Assembly (NCBI GenBank): GCA_015680685.1
Contig: MNCI01016025.1
Location: 12,190-76,189 of the forward strand
Length of the DNA stretch: 64,000 bases
Direction: 5' to 3'
Source: Gnetum montanum
Taxonomy: Eukaryota > Streptophyta > Gnetopsida > Gnetales > Gnetaceae
This document shows positions 23,154 to 35,400 of the stretch, piece after piece. The notes under the pieces are model-generated. The model worked only from the letters and a program-made list of their open reading frames with translations, did no database searches and was not told the DNA's origin. The position numbers and the translations under genes were made by a program. How positions within the stretch are numbered: the stretch's first letter is position 1; each line of letters opens with the position of its first letter.

Positions 23154-24299
23154 CTTTGATAAGGATAATGATTATGCGGAAAACCAACCTTGTTCCTCTA
23201 TCAGCATAATACGTTCATTAGCTTTCATGATATTAAATAGTAAGCAATATTTTTTCTGAAGTTTAGGTAAGTTCATATGTACACAAAAGTCTTGTATGCA
23301 TGAATTAATAAGAAATGATTATATTTATTTAACAAAAAATAATTTTTTGTATCTCTAATTAGAATATTGGAACACATTTAGCTAAGTTAATAAAAGGTAA
23401 ATGCATAAAAAGGTTTTTCAAATGTATAAAGTCTAATCTCAACCTCTATAGTCATTATTAATAATTTTGTAATATTTGTCTCAATGCTATAAAAGCTTTA
23501 AAGTCAATGAGTGTTAATAAATCTTAGATAATCATATGTATTTTAAAAACAAAAAAACTATAAATGAAACATTGTATGCAAATATTCTGCTCAAACTCAA
23601 TGTTAAACTTAATGTAGTATTGCAAGAAGATAATAAGGTAATGGCTTGAAGAACTTAACAATTTATGATAGATTCATAATGTGAATAAGCTTTGTAATTC
23701 GATATATCTTAATAAATCAAATCTTTGAGTAACTTGATTCAGACCTTTTGGTTATAATAGTTATTCCACAATTCTTGGAAAATGTCATTTATTTCTTTTA
23801 TTCATCAACTTGACTTATTTATAGGTACAAACCATATCTTTAACTTGATAGAAAGTTACGACTCAACACAATGATGCAACATAACACAATTTTGTTACAA
23901 ATTGGTAAGATTATTAAATAAGTTTTACAAATTGTTTTGTTTCTTAACACAAACTTAACTTACTTTTCTTTTTTTCATAACACATAGATTTAGGAATTGA
24001 TACTGAGTTAATAATTAACTCATTGAACTTACGAGTGATTAACTTGACTCAATATAACATTTCATGAATTAAGACAATGTATGAATTATATTCTAAACAC
24101 TTCTTCTTAATTCATAGTTTACTTTTGATCTTCACTCTTTTGAATCTTATCGAGTAATGTGAAGTGAAATTTAATTATGATAGAAATGTTGGAGGATACC
24201 TACTCTAGACAAATTATCAAAGAATTTTCATAACCTTCACATTCTTTCAATATTAGTTCTCCTTCTCACTTCAAATTGTGAGGAAGCGAAGCTAGAGAA
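23154..24299. other. AT-rich DNA, no gene recognised
   Basis: Very AT-rich with short A and T runs. The right part may be the 3' end or LTR of copia fragment C3, but no boundary could be fixed. Confidence 0.5.
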
Positions 24300-24760
24300 A
24301 GACACTCTTAAAGGGTACTAAATACTTATTTAGCAAGGGCCTTTGTAAATCCACCAGCTTTTAGGGACTTCATGGATATATACTAAACATCAATGTATTT
24401 TTCTAGATACTTCTTTTGAAGAAAATGTATATTGATCTTAATGTGTTTACCTTTCTTATGATAGACTAGATTCAAAATAATTTTGATTGTTGCTTCATTA
24501 TCATAATGAATTGTAATGTGCTTAGAAACCTAAATACTAATTTCTATTAATAATTGTTCAATTCAAGCAACTTCCTAAGTTATTTCTCATAATGCATGAT
24601 ATTTTGCTTCCATGGATGGAATGGATAGCACTCATTGTTTGCTACTGTTCCAACTTATAGAATTTCCATAAACTTAAATTAGGAATCTAGAAAATTCAAT
24701 CAATGGTATCATCATCCCCATATACATCTATATAGAATTCCATAACCTTTGATGATGTGG
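24300..24760 (-). pseudogene. C3: copia RNase H fragment
   Basis: On the minus strand EAKYHAL, EVA-IEQLLIEI, SKHITIHYDNEATIKI, HKKGKHIKINIHFLQ and KSLKAGGFTKALAK follow in order. This is the C-terminal half of copia RNase H (EAEY.A, WL..LL.EL, DN..A..IA.NP, K.KHIEI..HF.R, LADI.TK). Stops interrupt it. Its upstream part would lie beyond A2, whose 5' LTR begins at 24877, so A2 may have inserted into it. Confidence 0.75.
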
Positions 24761-24876
24761 CTTTGATAACTAATCCATAAGACATGGTACTCTTGATATA
24801 CCATAGAATCAAGAAGACTACTTGCATATGATAATAATTCAGTTTTTTGCATTGTCATGGTCAATTGGTTGACAAG

Positions 24877-25737
24877 TGTTGAAGTGTCAATAAGTCAATT
24901 GCATCAACGCATGCTTGTCAATGCATCTTAGGATACATTGGTGCATGTCTATAAACACTAATCCTCCTAAAACCTATATAATTGCATACAACAATAGCAT
25001 TTATGGTACTACTAGTCAATCCCTTAGCCAAACTCTTGTCATTTTCTTCTATAGAACTTAGAGAAATTTCCCTACGAGTGCCTACAACATAGATTGAATT
25101 AAATGTATAGAATTTTATTTGAGTGTAATATGTACCTAGACACTGTTGCATGAACTAAAATAAAATCAAGATTTCTTCTCTCTATTCCAGCACTTAGATT
25201 AGTTTAAGTTTACTTTCAAGAATTCTATTTAATATGTAGTTTACCTTCTTGTACTTACACATTTAAAATTTTAACTCATTAGTAATGTGAGTATGACCAC
25301 TTTGAGCATAATATATTCATGCTTTGTAATCCCAGCAGTGAATACCTAGTACACCCAATAGTAAACACTTGGTAAACCAATAGTATTAGTATACATTCAG
25401 GATATGTATGAAAAGTGAAAATAGATGCTTTATGTTTAGGATAATTTAATTCTTAATTAGTAAAGTTAACTATTTCAACCCTTCCTTCAATTAATAATTT
25501 TTAAAGATAAAAATAATAATTAAAATTATAAAGATAAATATCTTGCACCTCAATCATACTTAGTCATACCAACAAAGTTAACAAAAGTAATGATTAAGAA
25601 GACAATGACAAGTAACTACATGTTTTACTATCTAGGAACATAGGCCACTTAGGTAGAAGAAATCTATAGAATATGACCAAATTGTGCATACACACTTGTG
25701 ATTTATATGGTTGCATGTAGGGAATACTTGCTGCTCA
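24877..25737 (+). repeat. A2 5' LTR
   Basis: It begins TGTTGAAGTGTCAATAAG and ends CTGCTCA, and pairs with 54035-54705 and with the inverted A4 LTR (59605-60468). U3 contains scattered gcatcaacgcatg and aatgcatctta-like words. A TATATAA box lies near 24975. Confidence 0.8.
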
Positions 25738-25741
25738 TCAT

Positions 25742-25758
25742 TGGCACTGTCACTAGGG
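25742..25758 (+). other. A2 primer binding site (tRNA-Asp type)
   Basis: TGGCACTGTCACTAGGG is a diverged version of the TGGCGCCGTTGCCGGGG complement of tRNA-Asp and lies 4 bases after the LTR. Confidence 0.65.
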
Positions 25759-25891
25759 ACTTTATTTTAGCTATGTGCACTAAGTATTTTTAGATAATAA
25801 GATCATACATCATTGTATGAGTATAACATCTAATCCTTAGAAAATAATAATAATATTTTATTTACGACATATTACATAAAATGAAAATACA

Positions 25892-28300
25892 ATGTCTTCT
25901 TCTCAAAAGTTTGATTTACCACTTGTTGAGGATTCTTACTAGCAACATGATAGACCTATAAGAAATGCCAATGAGATACCTCAATAACTGAAGGTTGTCT
26001 ATACATATCCAAATCCCTGTTATTTAGACTTAACTTTCATTCTCCATTAGGATGAATAGATACACTAGAAAGACTTGGAGGGTAATGTTATTTTGTCCCA
26101 TGATCATTCCATTTCTTTAATGTTCATGGTAAATCTTATGAAGCTAAGGCTTGAATGATCAACCCTAGATCACCAAATTAAGGAGCATCTCTCTAGGGAC
26201 TATCAACCAATGAAGGCCCAACTTAGAAAAGATAAACTCACAAAGGCATGCCATCAAGCCTCCAAGGAAAAAAAGATCCTAATCTCATGGATTTCACAGT
26301 CAAAGAAGGAGGAACCAGAATTTCCATTAGGGTAATCCCAGTGCCAATGTCCTTCTCCTTTTAGTGAGGACAACATAACTCATGAATGGTTATATTCAAT
26401 CTTGATAAGAGACCAAAGTAACGGAAGAACTAGATCAAAAACCAAGGGAACCCCAAGGATAAAGTCTCCTAGTCATTTACCAAGGGAACTGAGGGATCAA
26501 AGAATGAGGGAAAGCTGAAATAAGTTTTCTAGTCCTCGACACTTACCATCCTCCTAATCGTCAAACTATGACAAGAGGGATCATGACCAAAATTGAAGGA
26601 GAAATGATTGAGGCCAAGATAAAGATGATAGAAGGCCCCATCGCAGAGATGGAAGGAAAGAGTTGAGACAATAAAAAGAAGAGAAGGAACATCATTAGAA
26701 AATAAGGTATAACAAAATATATGATTAGAGACATGATCATGATAGGGGCCACAAAGAATATGATGACTATGATGAGCCACTACTTGCTACAAGAATCATG
26801 ATAAACATCTCAGAGGTAGTTCACATGTCCACTAGGAATAAAAGTGATAATTGAATCAAATGGCTTGATCTAAATAACATTCCTAAATTTGAAGGAGGGT
26901 ACAATGATGATCCACAACATCATTTTCAATCCTTTCATGATGCATGTCCCTTATAGAATATTGAAAATGGGTGACAAAAACTCAAACTATTCCCTTGAAT
27001 ACTCATCAAAGAAGCAGAGAATTGGTACCAATCGTTGGAATTAGAATCTATCTATAGATGAAGTACAATGTTGGAGTTTTTCAATGATAAAAATCAAACA
27101 TACTTTAGGATGTCTAACTTAATAAAATAAATTCAAGGATGAAAACAAGGTAATCATAAATCCCTTGATGCAGCCTTGGGTAGGTATTAACCTCTTTTAC
27201 ACTGATGCCTAGGTCATGGTTTCTTTCAAAGGGAACAACTTTTTCACATGATAAATGGGCTCAAAAAATAAAACTAGAGATATTATTGGGGTTCATACCC
27301 AAGGAAGATTGTTTGAAATAAGAGCCCATCTAATCTAAAGGCTTATTAATTAAGTTTCTAAGAAGGAAGAAAAACTAAAAAAGAAAGAAAGTACAGAAGA
27401 GTATAACAGAGAATCCTCCATTTACAAAATGGAGGCACATCTTTATGACCCTAAGGAGGAAGCACCACTAGAAGAAGTGATACAAAGAAAAACCTTATCG
27501 ATTAAAAAATCTATTAGAAATATTGGTTAAGGTGAATAACATGTGGGACTCCTTTGATGAAGGTTTCAAACCACTCTAAAAAATATGGAGGAGAAAAAAA
27601 ATAGGGGAATAGAGATAAGGATAGAAGAAAAAAAATATGCAAGGAAAGACTACTATCAACAAAAAGGTAAGGTTATGGTAGTTAATGAAGTTGAAAATTT
27701 TAAAGTAGAAGAACAAGGATGTGATATCTACCAACATGAAAATATCAAGGGATGTTTTCCTATACTGTGACACCTATAAGAATCTAGGATTTATATCTTG
27801 AAATCAAAATTTGCAAAAAGACAACCACTTAGAAGATTTTCTTATCCACAAGGTAATTATTGGCATCAGTTCCACTAGAAATAGTATTATCCAAGTGGAG
27901 TTCCACCTCATCCTCAAGATCATTATCATCATTAACAAAACCCGTAGTTATGAGGGATGCCACCATCAAGGCAACAATATCCTTATGACCAACCTAACAA
28001 ATATGGATACTATGTCTAGTAACCTATGTCTAGTAACCTATGTCTTCTAGTGGCTATACAACTCATACTTCCTATTCTCATCACTGCTACCCCTTGAATA
28101 TTATAGATCTACTAAACCACAAGATAAATCTCCTTTTTCATACACTTCTCATTATCAATGACAACACTCTGCACCTCATAATTCCATTCCTTTTCCACCT
28201 CCATAGTATATGCAATGCGAGATACCACTAAAGCCTCAACAATGCAATGTTACATGGGCTATGAACTTACATCCAGATGACAAGTCGAGTGATTCTAAGA
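25892..28300 (+). pseudogene. A2 gag (degenerate)
   Basis: The start at 25892 (MSSSQKFDLP) resembles the A1 gag start. A charged Arg/Asp/His/Lys linker spans about 26400-26780. The core at about 26865-27140 codes WLDLNNIPKFEGGYN, QSFHDAC and LKLFP, and parallels A1 closely. The zinc-knuckle remnant near 27719-27757 reads CDIYQHENIKGC, so its second Cys is lost. A Pro/His/Tyr-rich C-terminal part extends to about 28300. Many stops and frame changes. Confidence 0.7.
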
Positions 28301-28419
28301 ATAAGGCTTGAAAAATGGATTTCTTTAGATCCAACAGTCCACCTAAACCCCTATAGAGATTTGTGATTGTTAATCATTCTTAAGCTACTCCTGAGATAAT
28401 CATCGAGCTAGCTTCAAAC

Positions 28420-28900
28420 CAAAGATCCCAAAATATACATACTACCATCTTAAATCATGTAATTAGAAAGTGCATAAAGGTAGCATGTATTCTCAAGAAA
28501 ATATTTGATCCTACAATTCTTCTAATTTATTTGCAAATTGTAGAAAATGATTCATGCAAAGCATTACTAGACTTAGATTTTAGAGTAAACTTGAGTTCCC
28601 AAGAGATATATAAAACCTGGAACCTATCTCTACTTTAAAAATATAATAGCAAGTTTGAGCTTGTTGATCATATCATCACCATTCCTTTAGAACTATTCAA
28701 GGAAATCATTATCAATGTTTGTAAATGGTCATATCCAGTGAACTTCCTAGTCATTCATGTAGATAACTATAAGGGAAATTCCCAATTATCATGAGAAGGA
28801 CTTGGCTAAGCATAATTGATGTCAAGGTAGGCATCAGAGATCTCTCCTTGAAAATATTTAAGGAAAATGAATTTGGAAAGATAAAGAAGAAGAAGATTTC
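28420..28900 (+). pseudogene. A2 aspartic protease
   Basis: The order of motifs is as in A1: CKALLDLDFRVNLSSQEIY (active-site DLG is DLD), FELVDHIITIP, then NFLVIHV. The frame breaks near 28790. The protease is inactive as written because the active-site Gly is lost. Confidence 0.7.
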
Positions 28901-29449
28901 ATGCATCACATACAGCGACATAGGATGCCATTACATGCAAAATATATGAACTATAAAGAGCACATCCATTACCGCACACAAGAAGTGTGCCAAAACAATA
29001 GAGATCAAAAGGTGCTTGTATGCAGTAATCACAAAACAAGAGGGAACTCATGGCTGCCAACAGATGATAGCTTCATTTTAACAATATGTATGGAACTAGC
29101 CGAAATCCTTACATGTGCTTATATTGATAAAATTAAAAAATTGGAGCAAATTTGCAACTAACTCTTCAAAAAATAATATAGTGAAGAAGCTAGAATAGAT
29201 TAGGGAGAGTTGGACATTCCTAACATTTCTAGACAAGAGCCTTTGGAATTAAAATATTTACCAACAACTCTAGAATATGTATTTCTTGATAATGAAAAAC
29301 TAGTAATCATCAATGCCAATCTCACTAAAGAACAAAAGGGAAAGCTACTAAAAGTAGTAAACAAATTGTCAATAGCCTCTTCTTAATCATATGATGAATT
29401 GATAGGAATAGATCCATGCATATGCTAGCATTAGATCTATACAGATTCT

Positions 29450-30330
29450 ACTGTTAAACCTAAGAGGTAGCTGTAAAGGACATTGAATTAAAAATAAAAG
29501 TAGGTTGTAAAAAATGATGTTGAAAAGCTTCTCAAATAAGGATTCATTTATCTAATGGTGGATAGTCAATGGGTAAGCTCAATTATTATTGTACAAAAGA
29601 AAGGAGGATAATGGAGTGTTTATATTAACTTTAGGCTACTAAACATGGCTACATTTAAAGATTATTTTCCATTTCCATTTGTGGATCAAGTCTTGGAGAC
29701 AATTGTAGGGAATAGATGTTACAGTTTTCTAGATGGGTATAGTGGGTACAACCAAATAACGATTGCTCTAGAAGACCATGCAAAAACAACTTACAAAAGT
29801 CCCTAGGAAATTTTTGCATAGAAGAAGATGCCCTTTGGCCTTTGTAATGCCACTGTAACTTTCCACTGCTTAGTTTTAAGCATCTTTCAACGAAAAATTA
29901 ATAGTGGGATGGAAGTTTTCATAGATGACTTCTTCACCAATGGCAATAATTTTGAACAAGCATTGGACGATCTTGATCAATACTAAAATGGTGTGTGAAA
30001 ATAAAGCTATGAGTCAACTGGTAGAAAAGGCAAAAGATTTTTCAAGATGACATTATTTTGGGAGATAGAATTTGAAGGAAGGATATCAAGGTAGACCTTG
30101 GAAAGATAAGGATCATCAAATGAATAACTAGATAACACTACACTATAAAGGATATAAGATCATTCCTTGGTCATACTAGTTACTACAAATTTTTCATCAA
30201 AAGCTTCTTGAAACTCATCACACTCTTGGTCAAATGTACCAAGAAAAATGCATCTTTTGTATGGAGCAAGGAGTGTGAACAAACATTCCAAATTCTAAAA
30301 CATAAGCTTGTAAAAACGCCCATTCTACAT
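29450..30330 (+). pseudogene. A2 reverse transcriptase
   Basis: Recognised by VYINFRLLNMATFKDYFPF, FLDGYSGYNQI, KMPFGLCNATVTFH and, at 29918-29932, the catalytic box FIDDF with both Asp intact. RSFLGHTSYYKFF follows. Stops at several sites, including one within the PWGTF-like motif, make it non-functional. It is the same family as A1 RT, where the box is FMNNF. Confidence 0.8.
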
Positions 30331-30349
30331 ATTTTTGATTAGCCCAAAT

Positions 30350-30848
30350 CTTTCCACATCATGATAGATGCATCCAACTATGCATTAGAAATTGCACTAA
30401 TACAAATGTATGATAAAAATGCCCATATTATATCCATTGTGTAAGAAAGAGCATTATGGATACATAACTCAATTACACCACAACTCTAGAAAAATTTAGC
30501 CACTATATACTTTGATATCTAATTTTTATGTACACTAATCATAGTGCAATCCACTTCCTGATGAATAAGATACCAGTAAGCCCCTATGTTATATGGTGGT
30601 TATTGATCTTACAAGATTTTGATCTCATAATGATGGACAAAAAAGATACTAAGAATGTAGTGGTGGATCATTTTTCTTATTTAAGATGGGATTGGAATGG
30701 TAATAAGATCCCTTATCTCATTAGGTTTCAAATAAAATTCTCTTTGCTAAGGCAACTAATGTTCATGCATCAAGGGTCACAAATTAGTATGATGAAATTC
30801 TCTCATATCTACTCACACAAGAGACTTCTACTAAATGGGATCATATGA
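30350..30848 (+). pseudogene. A2 RNase H
   Basis: HIMIDASNYALEIALIQ is the first-Asp region. TNHSAIHFLMNKIPVSPYVI and NVVVDHFSYLRWD come from the C-terminal half (open frame 30528-30848). The middle (TTLEK-like motif) is frame-shifted near 30480. Confidence 0.75.
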
Positions 30849-30959
30849 GGAAATAGTAGTTTCTTTACCAAGTTAAACACTATATAGGGATCAAGAATAA
30901 CCTCTACAAGGTTTATGATGATGTCCTAGTATGATGGTATCTCGCTAATGTTGATTAAG

Positions 30960-32015
30960 TAAGAGCTACTTAAGATGCTCATGAGGAACCTTATAGAGTT
31001 CACTATGTAGGAAGAAGCATGGCTACAAAGATCCTAATGATAAGATGTTTTTGGCAGCCAATCTTCAGGGATTCTCAATGTTTTTCTTGTTATTGTAAGT
31101 GGTTTAAATGAGATGGGGTGATGACCACTAGAAGGCATTGACTCCAATAGTGAATTTAAACATTAGAGCCTCTTAGCCTTTGGGGAATTGATTTCATGGG
31201 ATTCATCACTCCCATGGCTAGTAGGAAGTCATTTATTATTGTTGTTGTTGACTACTGTATCAAGTGGGCTAAAGCTACAGTCATTTTTGACTATACCTCT
31301 ACTGTTACAACTCATTTCTTTCAAAAATGGATGGTAAAAATATTTCATGTGTCTAAAGAAATAATTTTTTATAATGAAACCCATTTCACAAGTGCTACCT
31401 TTTGCAAGTTAATGCAAAACTTGGGTCTACAACATAAACTCACAACACCTTATCACTGTCGAGCCAATGATCAAGCAAAGGTCACTAATAGGGAGATCAC
31501 TTTAATTCTAATGTGAACCATCATTAGATATAGGAAATATTGGAGCACCAAACTCAACAATGCCCTTTAGGCATATCTCTCAACATGGAAACTTACTATA
31601 GGCTACTCTCCCTATGAGTTAGTGTATAGAAAATTACCTAAACTTCGAATTGAAACAAAACTGCATGTGAACTTGACTTAAACATTAACCTAGTACAAAA
31701 GGAATGGCTAATGACACTTAATATGCTAGATGAAAACTAAAGAGTAGCTCTAATTATAAATGAAGTACACAAGGCATACAATAAACAATGTTACAAGGTA
31801 AAAATAGGAAAAGTTACATTCAAACTAGAAGACAAGGTTCTCTATTGAAATCCTATGCTTGTGCTACAACAAACTAAGTTCCAAACATTATAGAAAAGAC
31901 CTTGCATCATAGACTCAACTTTTCCTTCTGGGGCTATGATAATTTATCATCCAACAAGCCCTCAAAAGTATATGTTGGTTAGCATCCATCACCTTGAACC
32001 CTTTATAAACTTTTA
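30960..32015 (+). pseudogene. A2 integrase and tail
   Basis: The N-terminal zinc region is decayed. The core has GIDFMGFITPMASRKSF (first Asp), IVVVDYCIKWAKATVIF, FYNETHFTSATFCKLMQ (the second-Asp motif SDNG has become YNET, so the Asp is lost) and TPYHCRANDQAKV (Glu region altered). The tail to about 32015 parallels A1 (PYELVYRK, FKLEDKVLY). Stops occur throughout. Confidence 0.75.
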
Positions 32016-32019
32016 AGTA

Positions 32020-33540
32020 ACTAGCCACAACACTAACACCTTTGATCAAGAATAGGCTTGCTCCATTTTTTAGAATCTCCTCCTTCCAACTTAGTCATGG
32101 AGAAGATATCCATCTACCATAACATCTTGATGAGGATGAAAGGGATTTTTCTTATTTTTTGTTTTGATACGTTTTTATATGCTTTTCATGTTCTTTATAT
32201 TTTACTAATTACTTTATATATTTTCTTTTTCCCTTTCTATTTTCTTATTTTTTTTAGTCTTAATTAAAATCTCTAATTTTGTTCCATGTCTACTGTAAAT
32301 TTTTGAAATTGTTGAATGTAGTGATCAAAGTTATGATTGATTATAAAGGCCAACTTCATCCTTGGATTATGTTTTCTACTAATAGTCTATCAATTGTTTA
32401 GTGGTATTAAGCAGTAATTTCATGACATCCACCCATTTCATCTATCTCCTGTGAGGTCTGCATCATGGAAACATGAAGCTTCTTTTCCATAAAAACTAAA
32501 AGCAACATGTCATCTTTTTATCTAATAAAGTGGGAAAGAACCAAATGGGAATGGAAAAGGATATGACCTCAAGGGGATTTGTTGTGTTATTTTCTCAAAT
32601 TTTTTCTTCAATTCTATGGCTCATCATCATATATCATCATTCATACTATTGACCATAAAAGGAAGCATGTCTATGTATGGTATGGTTTCCAATATATATT
32701 TAGACAACAAACATAAGTATTCAATGAACACTGCTATGACAATCTCATGAATTTTAAGCACTATTTATGAGGATGGAAAGACATGTTACCCATGCCTGAA
32801 GGCACCCCTCTAACTAAGGCCCTACCTATTTCATTCTTTCTATTCTTTTCTTCTCTTTTTGGAGTAATGGTTGTCCCTTGTAGTTGTCATAGATTCATGA
32901 TGGTACGAGAGAAGGAATACGTTAATGTAAGATCACTAAAAATTAGAATTGACTTGGTCTAGACTTGGAATGGATTAGTATCAGATCATCTTAATCACAA
33001 ATTTCACTAAGGATCCCATACATCCATGATGTAGATTTTTCATCTACTATTCTAGCACTACATTTTATCTTAGTTTACTATCTCATGCCATGGAAAATTG
33101 ATAGTTATATTTTGTGGTTTTCATAATCCTAAGAAACTTTCTCACATGGGTATGATGTTTTGCTTGAATAACCATTCATCATATAAGGTGCATGTAGACT
33201 CCTTTCAATGAGGTTATGCAAGGGAATATTATGCATAAGCCTGCTTTGGGAAGGATCCACTTGCATGTCTTTTGGTTTTCCTTATGTTCAATCCCATAAC
33301 CATGGGCCTTGTTCTGATCTCAATCATCTTAGCCTGCATCATCTAATTTTGTTCTACTTGGTATAAGAAGCATCCTCTAATTACTCATTGCACATTATAC
33401 AATTCCTTTAATTTTGTAAACCTTACCATCAATTGTGTTGCTGCCATTATTTTCTAGTTCTTTTAATCCCACTATCCTTTTTTTTTAACTCCAAAATCAT
33501 TCAAAATTCCTCAATGTCTTAAGTTGAAAAAGAACTATGA
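32020..33540 (+). other. A2 3' region before the accessory module
   Basis: T-rich DNA without a recognised gene. A block near 32790-32880 matches A1 (7535-7620), so this is shared element sequence. Confidence 0.6.
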
Positions 33541-33544
33541 AAAT

Positions 33545-33623
33545 TTGTATCAATGCATCCCCATTGATACAGCTAGAGTAGTCAATGTAGCCTCCTTGAT
33601 TTGGCACTAAAATCCTATAAATA
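33545..33623 (+). promoter_or_regulatory. Putative internal promoter of the A2 accessory gene
   Basis: A TATAAATA box (33616-33623) is preceded by tcaatgcatccccattgat and gtcaatgtag words like those in this family's LTR U3 (for example 54050-54160). A4 has the same arrangement (TATAAATG at 63962-63969, minus strand). Once T1 is removed, the distance to the accessory ORF start is about 513 bp, against about 500 bp in A4. Confidence 0.55.
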
Positions 33624-33959
33624 CGTGTAACATTAAGCTCATTTTTTATATTTTCTTCCAAATGCATGAGGAAGTTTTGTAATTTTTAAAGTTTAGATTC
33701 TTTCAAGAGCCATAACTTGTCAATTGTTTACTTTTTTCACCTATTCTTTGATCCTCAAGCTACGAAAGGTACACTTGACATTGTGGGAACATCAAACACT
33801 AGTTTTTCACAAAAAAAATTAACTCCTCATGGATAAAATATTAAAAATATATATTAAATTAATGGTCTTAAGTATTAATATCAACAATCAACCTCCATTG
33901 GAGCATGAATAAAGAAATATCATCTACCTAAGATCATGAAATAAGAGCTTAATAATAAA

Positions 33960-33964
33960 ATTCC
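33960..33964. repeat. T1 left target-site duplication
   Basis: ATTCC, identical to 50992-50996. Five bases is the usual size for Ty3/gypsy integration. Confidence 0.85.
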
Positions 33965-35144
33965 TAAAACACTGTGAAAATTTCGAGGCCTCAACGGTTC
34001 ATCGAAATCTTACGACTCAGGTAAGGATTTGCGACAAGTCGCAACTTAGCAAGTTCCCTTTTCGACTAAGGGTCTGTTATGCCATACTATGCAGTGCAGT
34101 GTAATAGACTCTAGATAATAGAAATAAGGGAAGCGTGGCAACAACACTTCAATTTTTTGTAGGTTCACTATCTTATGCTAAACTACGCTATGTTGCGTAA
34201 TGTAGCATGACATAGCATAATACAAGAAAAACCAGAGATAACACAATTCAGGCATCAGCAGTTCATATGTCACAATATGCTCTCTAGTGTATTATAGTAT
34301 AACCATAGAATAGTTTGTTGCCAAAGCTCCAGCAAAAGTAGGTTAGCGTAGTGCCGTAAACTTCAAATACAAACACATCAAGTCAATGACATTTTGTAGG
34401 TTTAGGACACGCATCATATAAATCACATTTTTCTCTTGATCCTAACCTTATAAATACTCCAGTTGATAAGGATTAAAAGGTTGGGAAAAAAATTTCTTGA
34501 TTGGCAAAATTTTCTCCGTGAGAAATTCTCTTTCATTGGGAATTATTGACAACTTTTGGCAAAGATTGACAAGAGAACAAAAGAGGATCAACGATTGTAA
34601 GAACATTGAAGGTTGGCAAGAATCTTTGATTAGAAATAGCCAATTAATAGATATTTTGCTTCTGGTCTAACTCCCTTGTGCCTAGAATGGCTAGAACAAG
34701 GTAGATCGACCTTTGCTTGTTTTATCTTTAAATAGCTTTCCTATTGTTGGCACGTGCTTCGTCTAAACCAAAGTCTTCCTGTAATCATTGTGTCCAACAT
34801 ATTTTGTTTATAAGCTAAATCGTAGATCTGGGGATTGCACACTCTCTAAATCTAATTTCTTGCATCTTATCTATATAGATTTTGTAATCACTTTGAATTG
34901 TTTACATCATTCTTGTTACCTTCGAGATTAAAAATAGTATATCTCCTCACTGAAATTGCCATTTTTGCCATCCAATTATTACAAAATTTTACTAATTAAG
35001 TAAGTCCCTATCTAATCGACAAGACCATTCAGGGCACCTCGAATTCGTCTTCTCCAACATGGCCCTTGCACCGATCCAGGGTTGGAACTATGTACATGGA
35101 ACTCCACTCGGTAATTTCAGCGACTGACGTTTTCCATCATTACA
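33965..35144 (+). repeat. T1 5' LTR
   Basis: It starts TAAAACACTGTG; the other copy starts TGAAACACCGTG, so the first G has mutated. It ends TTACA. It aligns throughout with 49778-50991. Differences in the first 250 bp are mostly C/T and G/A. A TATAAATA box lies at 34449-34456. Confidence 0.92.
34449..34456 (+). promoter_or_regulatory. TATA box of T1 5' LTR
   Basis: TATAAATA; the 3' LTR keeps TATAAATA at 50291-50298. Confidence 0.65.
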
Positions 35145-35150
35145 GTTTTC

Positions 35151-35169
35151 TTGTGCTAGAAGGAGGGCC
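35151..35169 (+). other. T1 candidate primer binding site
   Basis: TTGTGCTAGAAGGAGGGCC begins 7 bases after the LTR end. The position is right, but I could not assign the tRNA. Confidence 0.45.
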
Positions 35170-35400
35170 TTCACATCCGATCTGCACTTTGTGGGTAGTT
35201 CTATAAGCTATCTATACCCATTGTTGATCGACGTAAACGTAATAACGTCGTGGTTGTTTAAAAGATTGTGTGGTGTAGATCGGTCGCTCCGACGATTCCT
35301 TTGGAATCCTATAGGGTAGAAAGCCCGATTATTGCCTTAGTTTACCTTTGCCCTTGCAATCTTTATTCTTGTTGTCATTACTCTCGAACTGCATAGAGAA

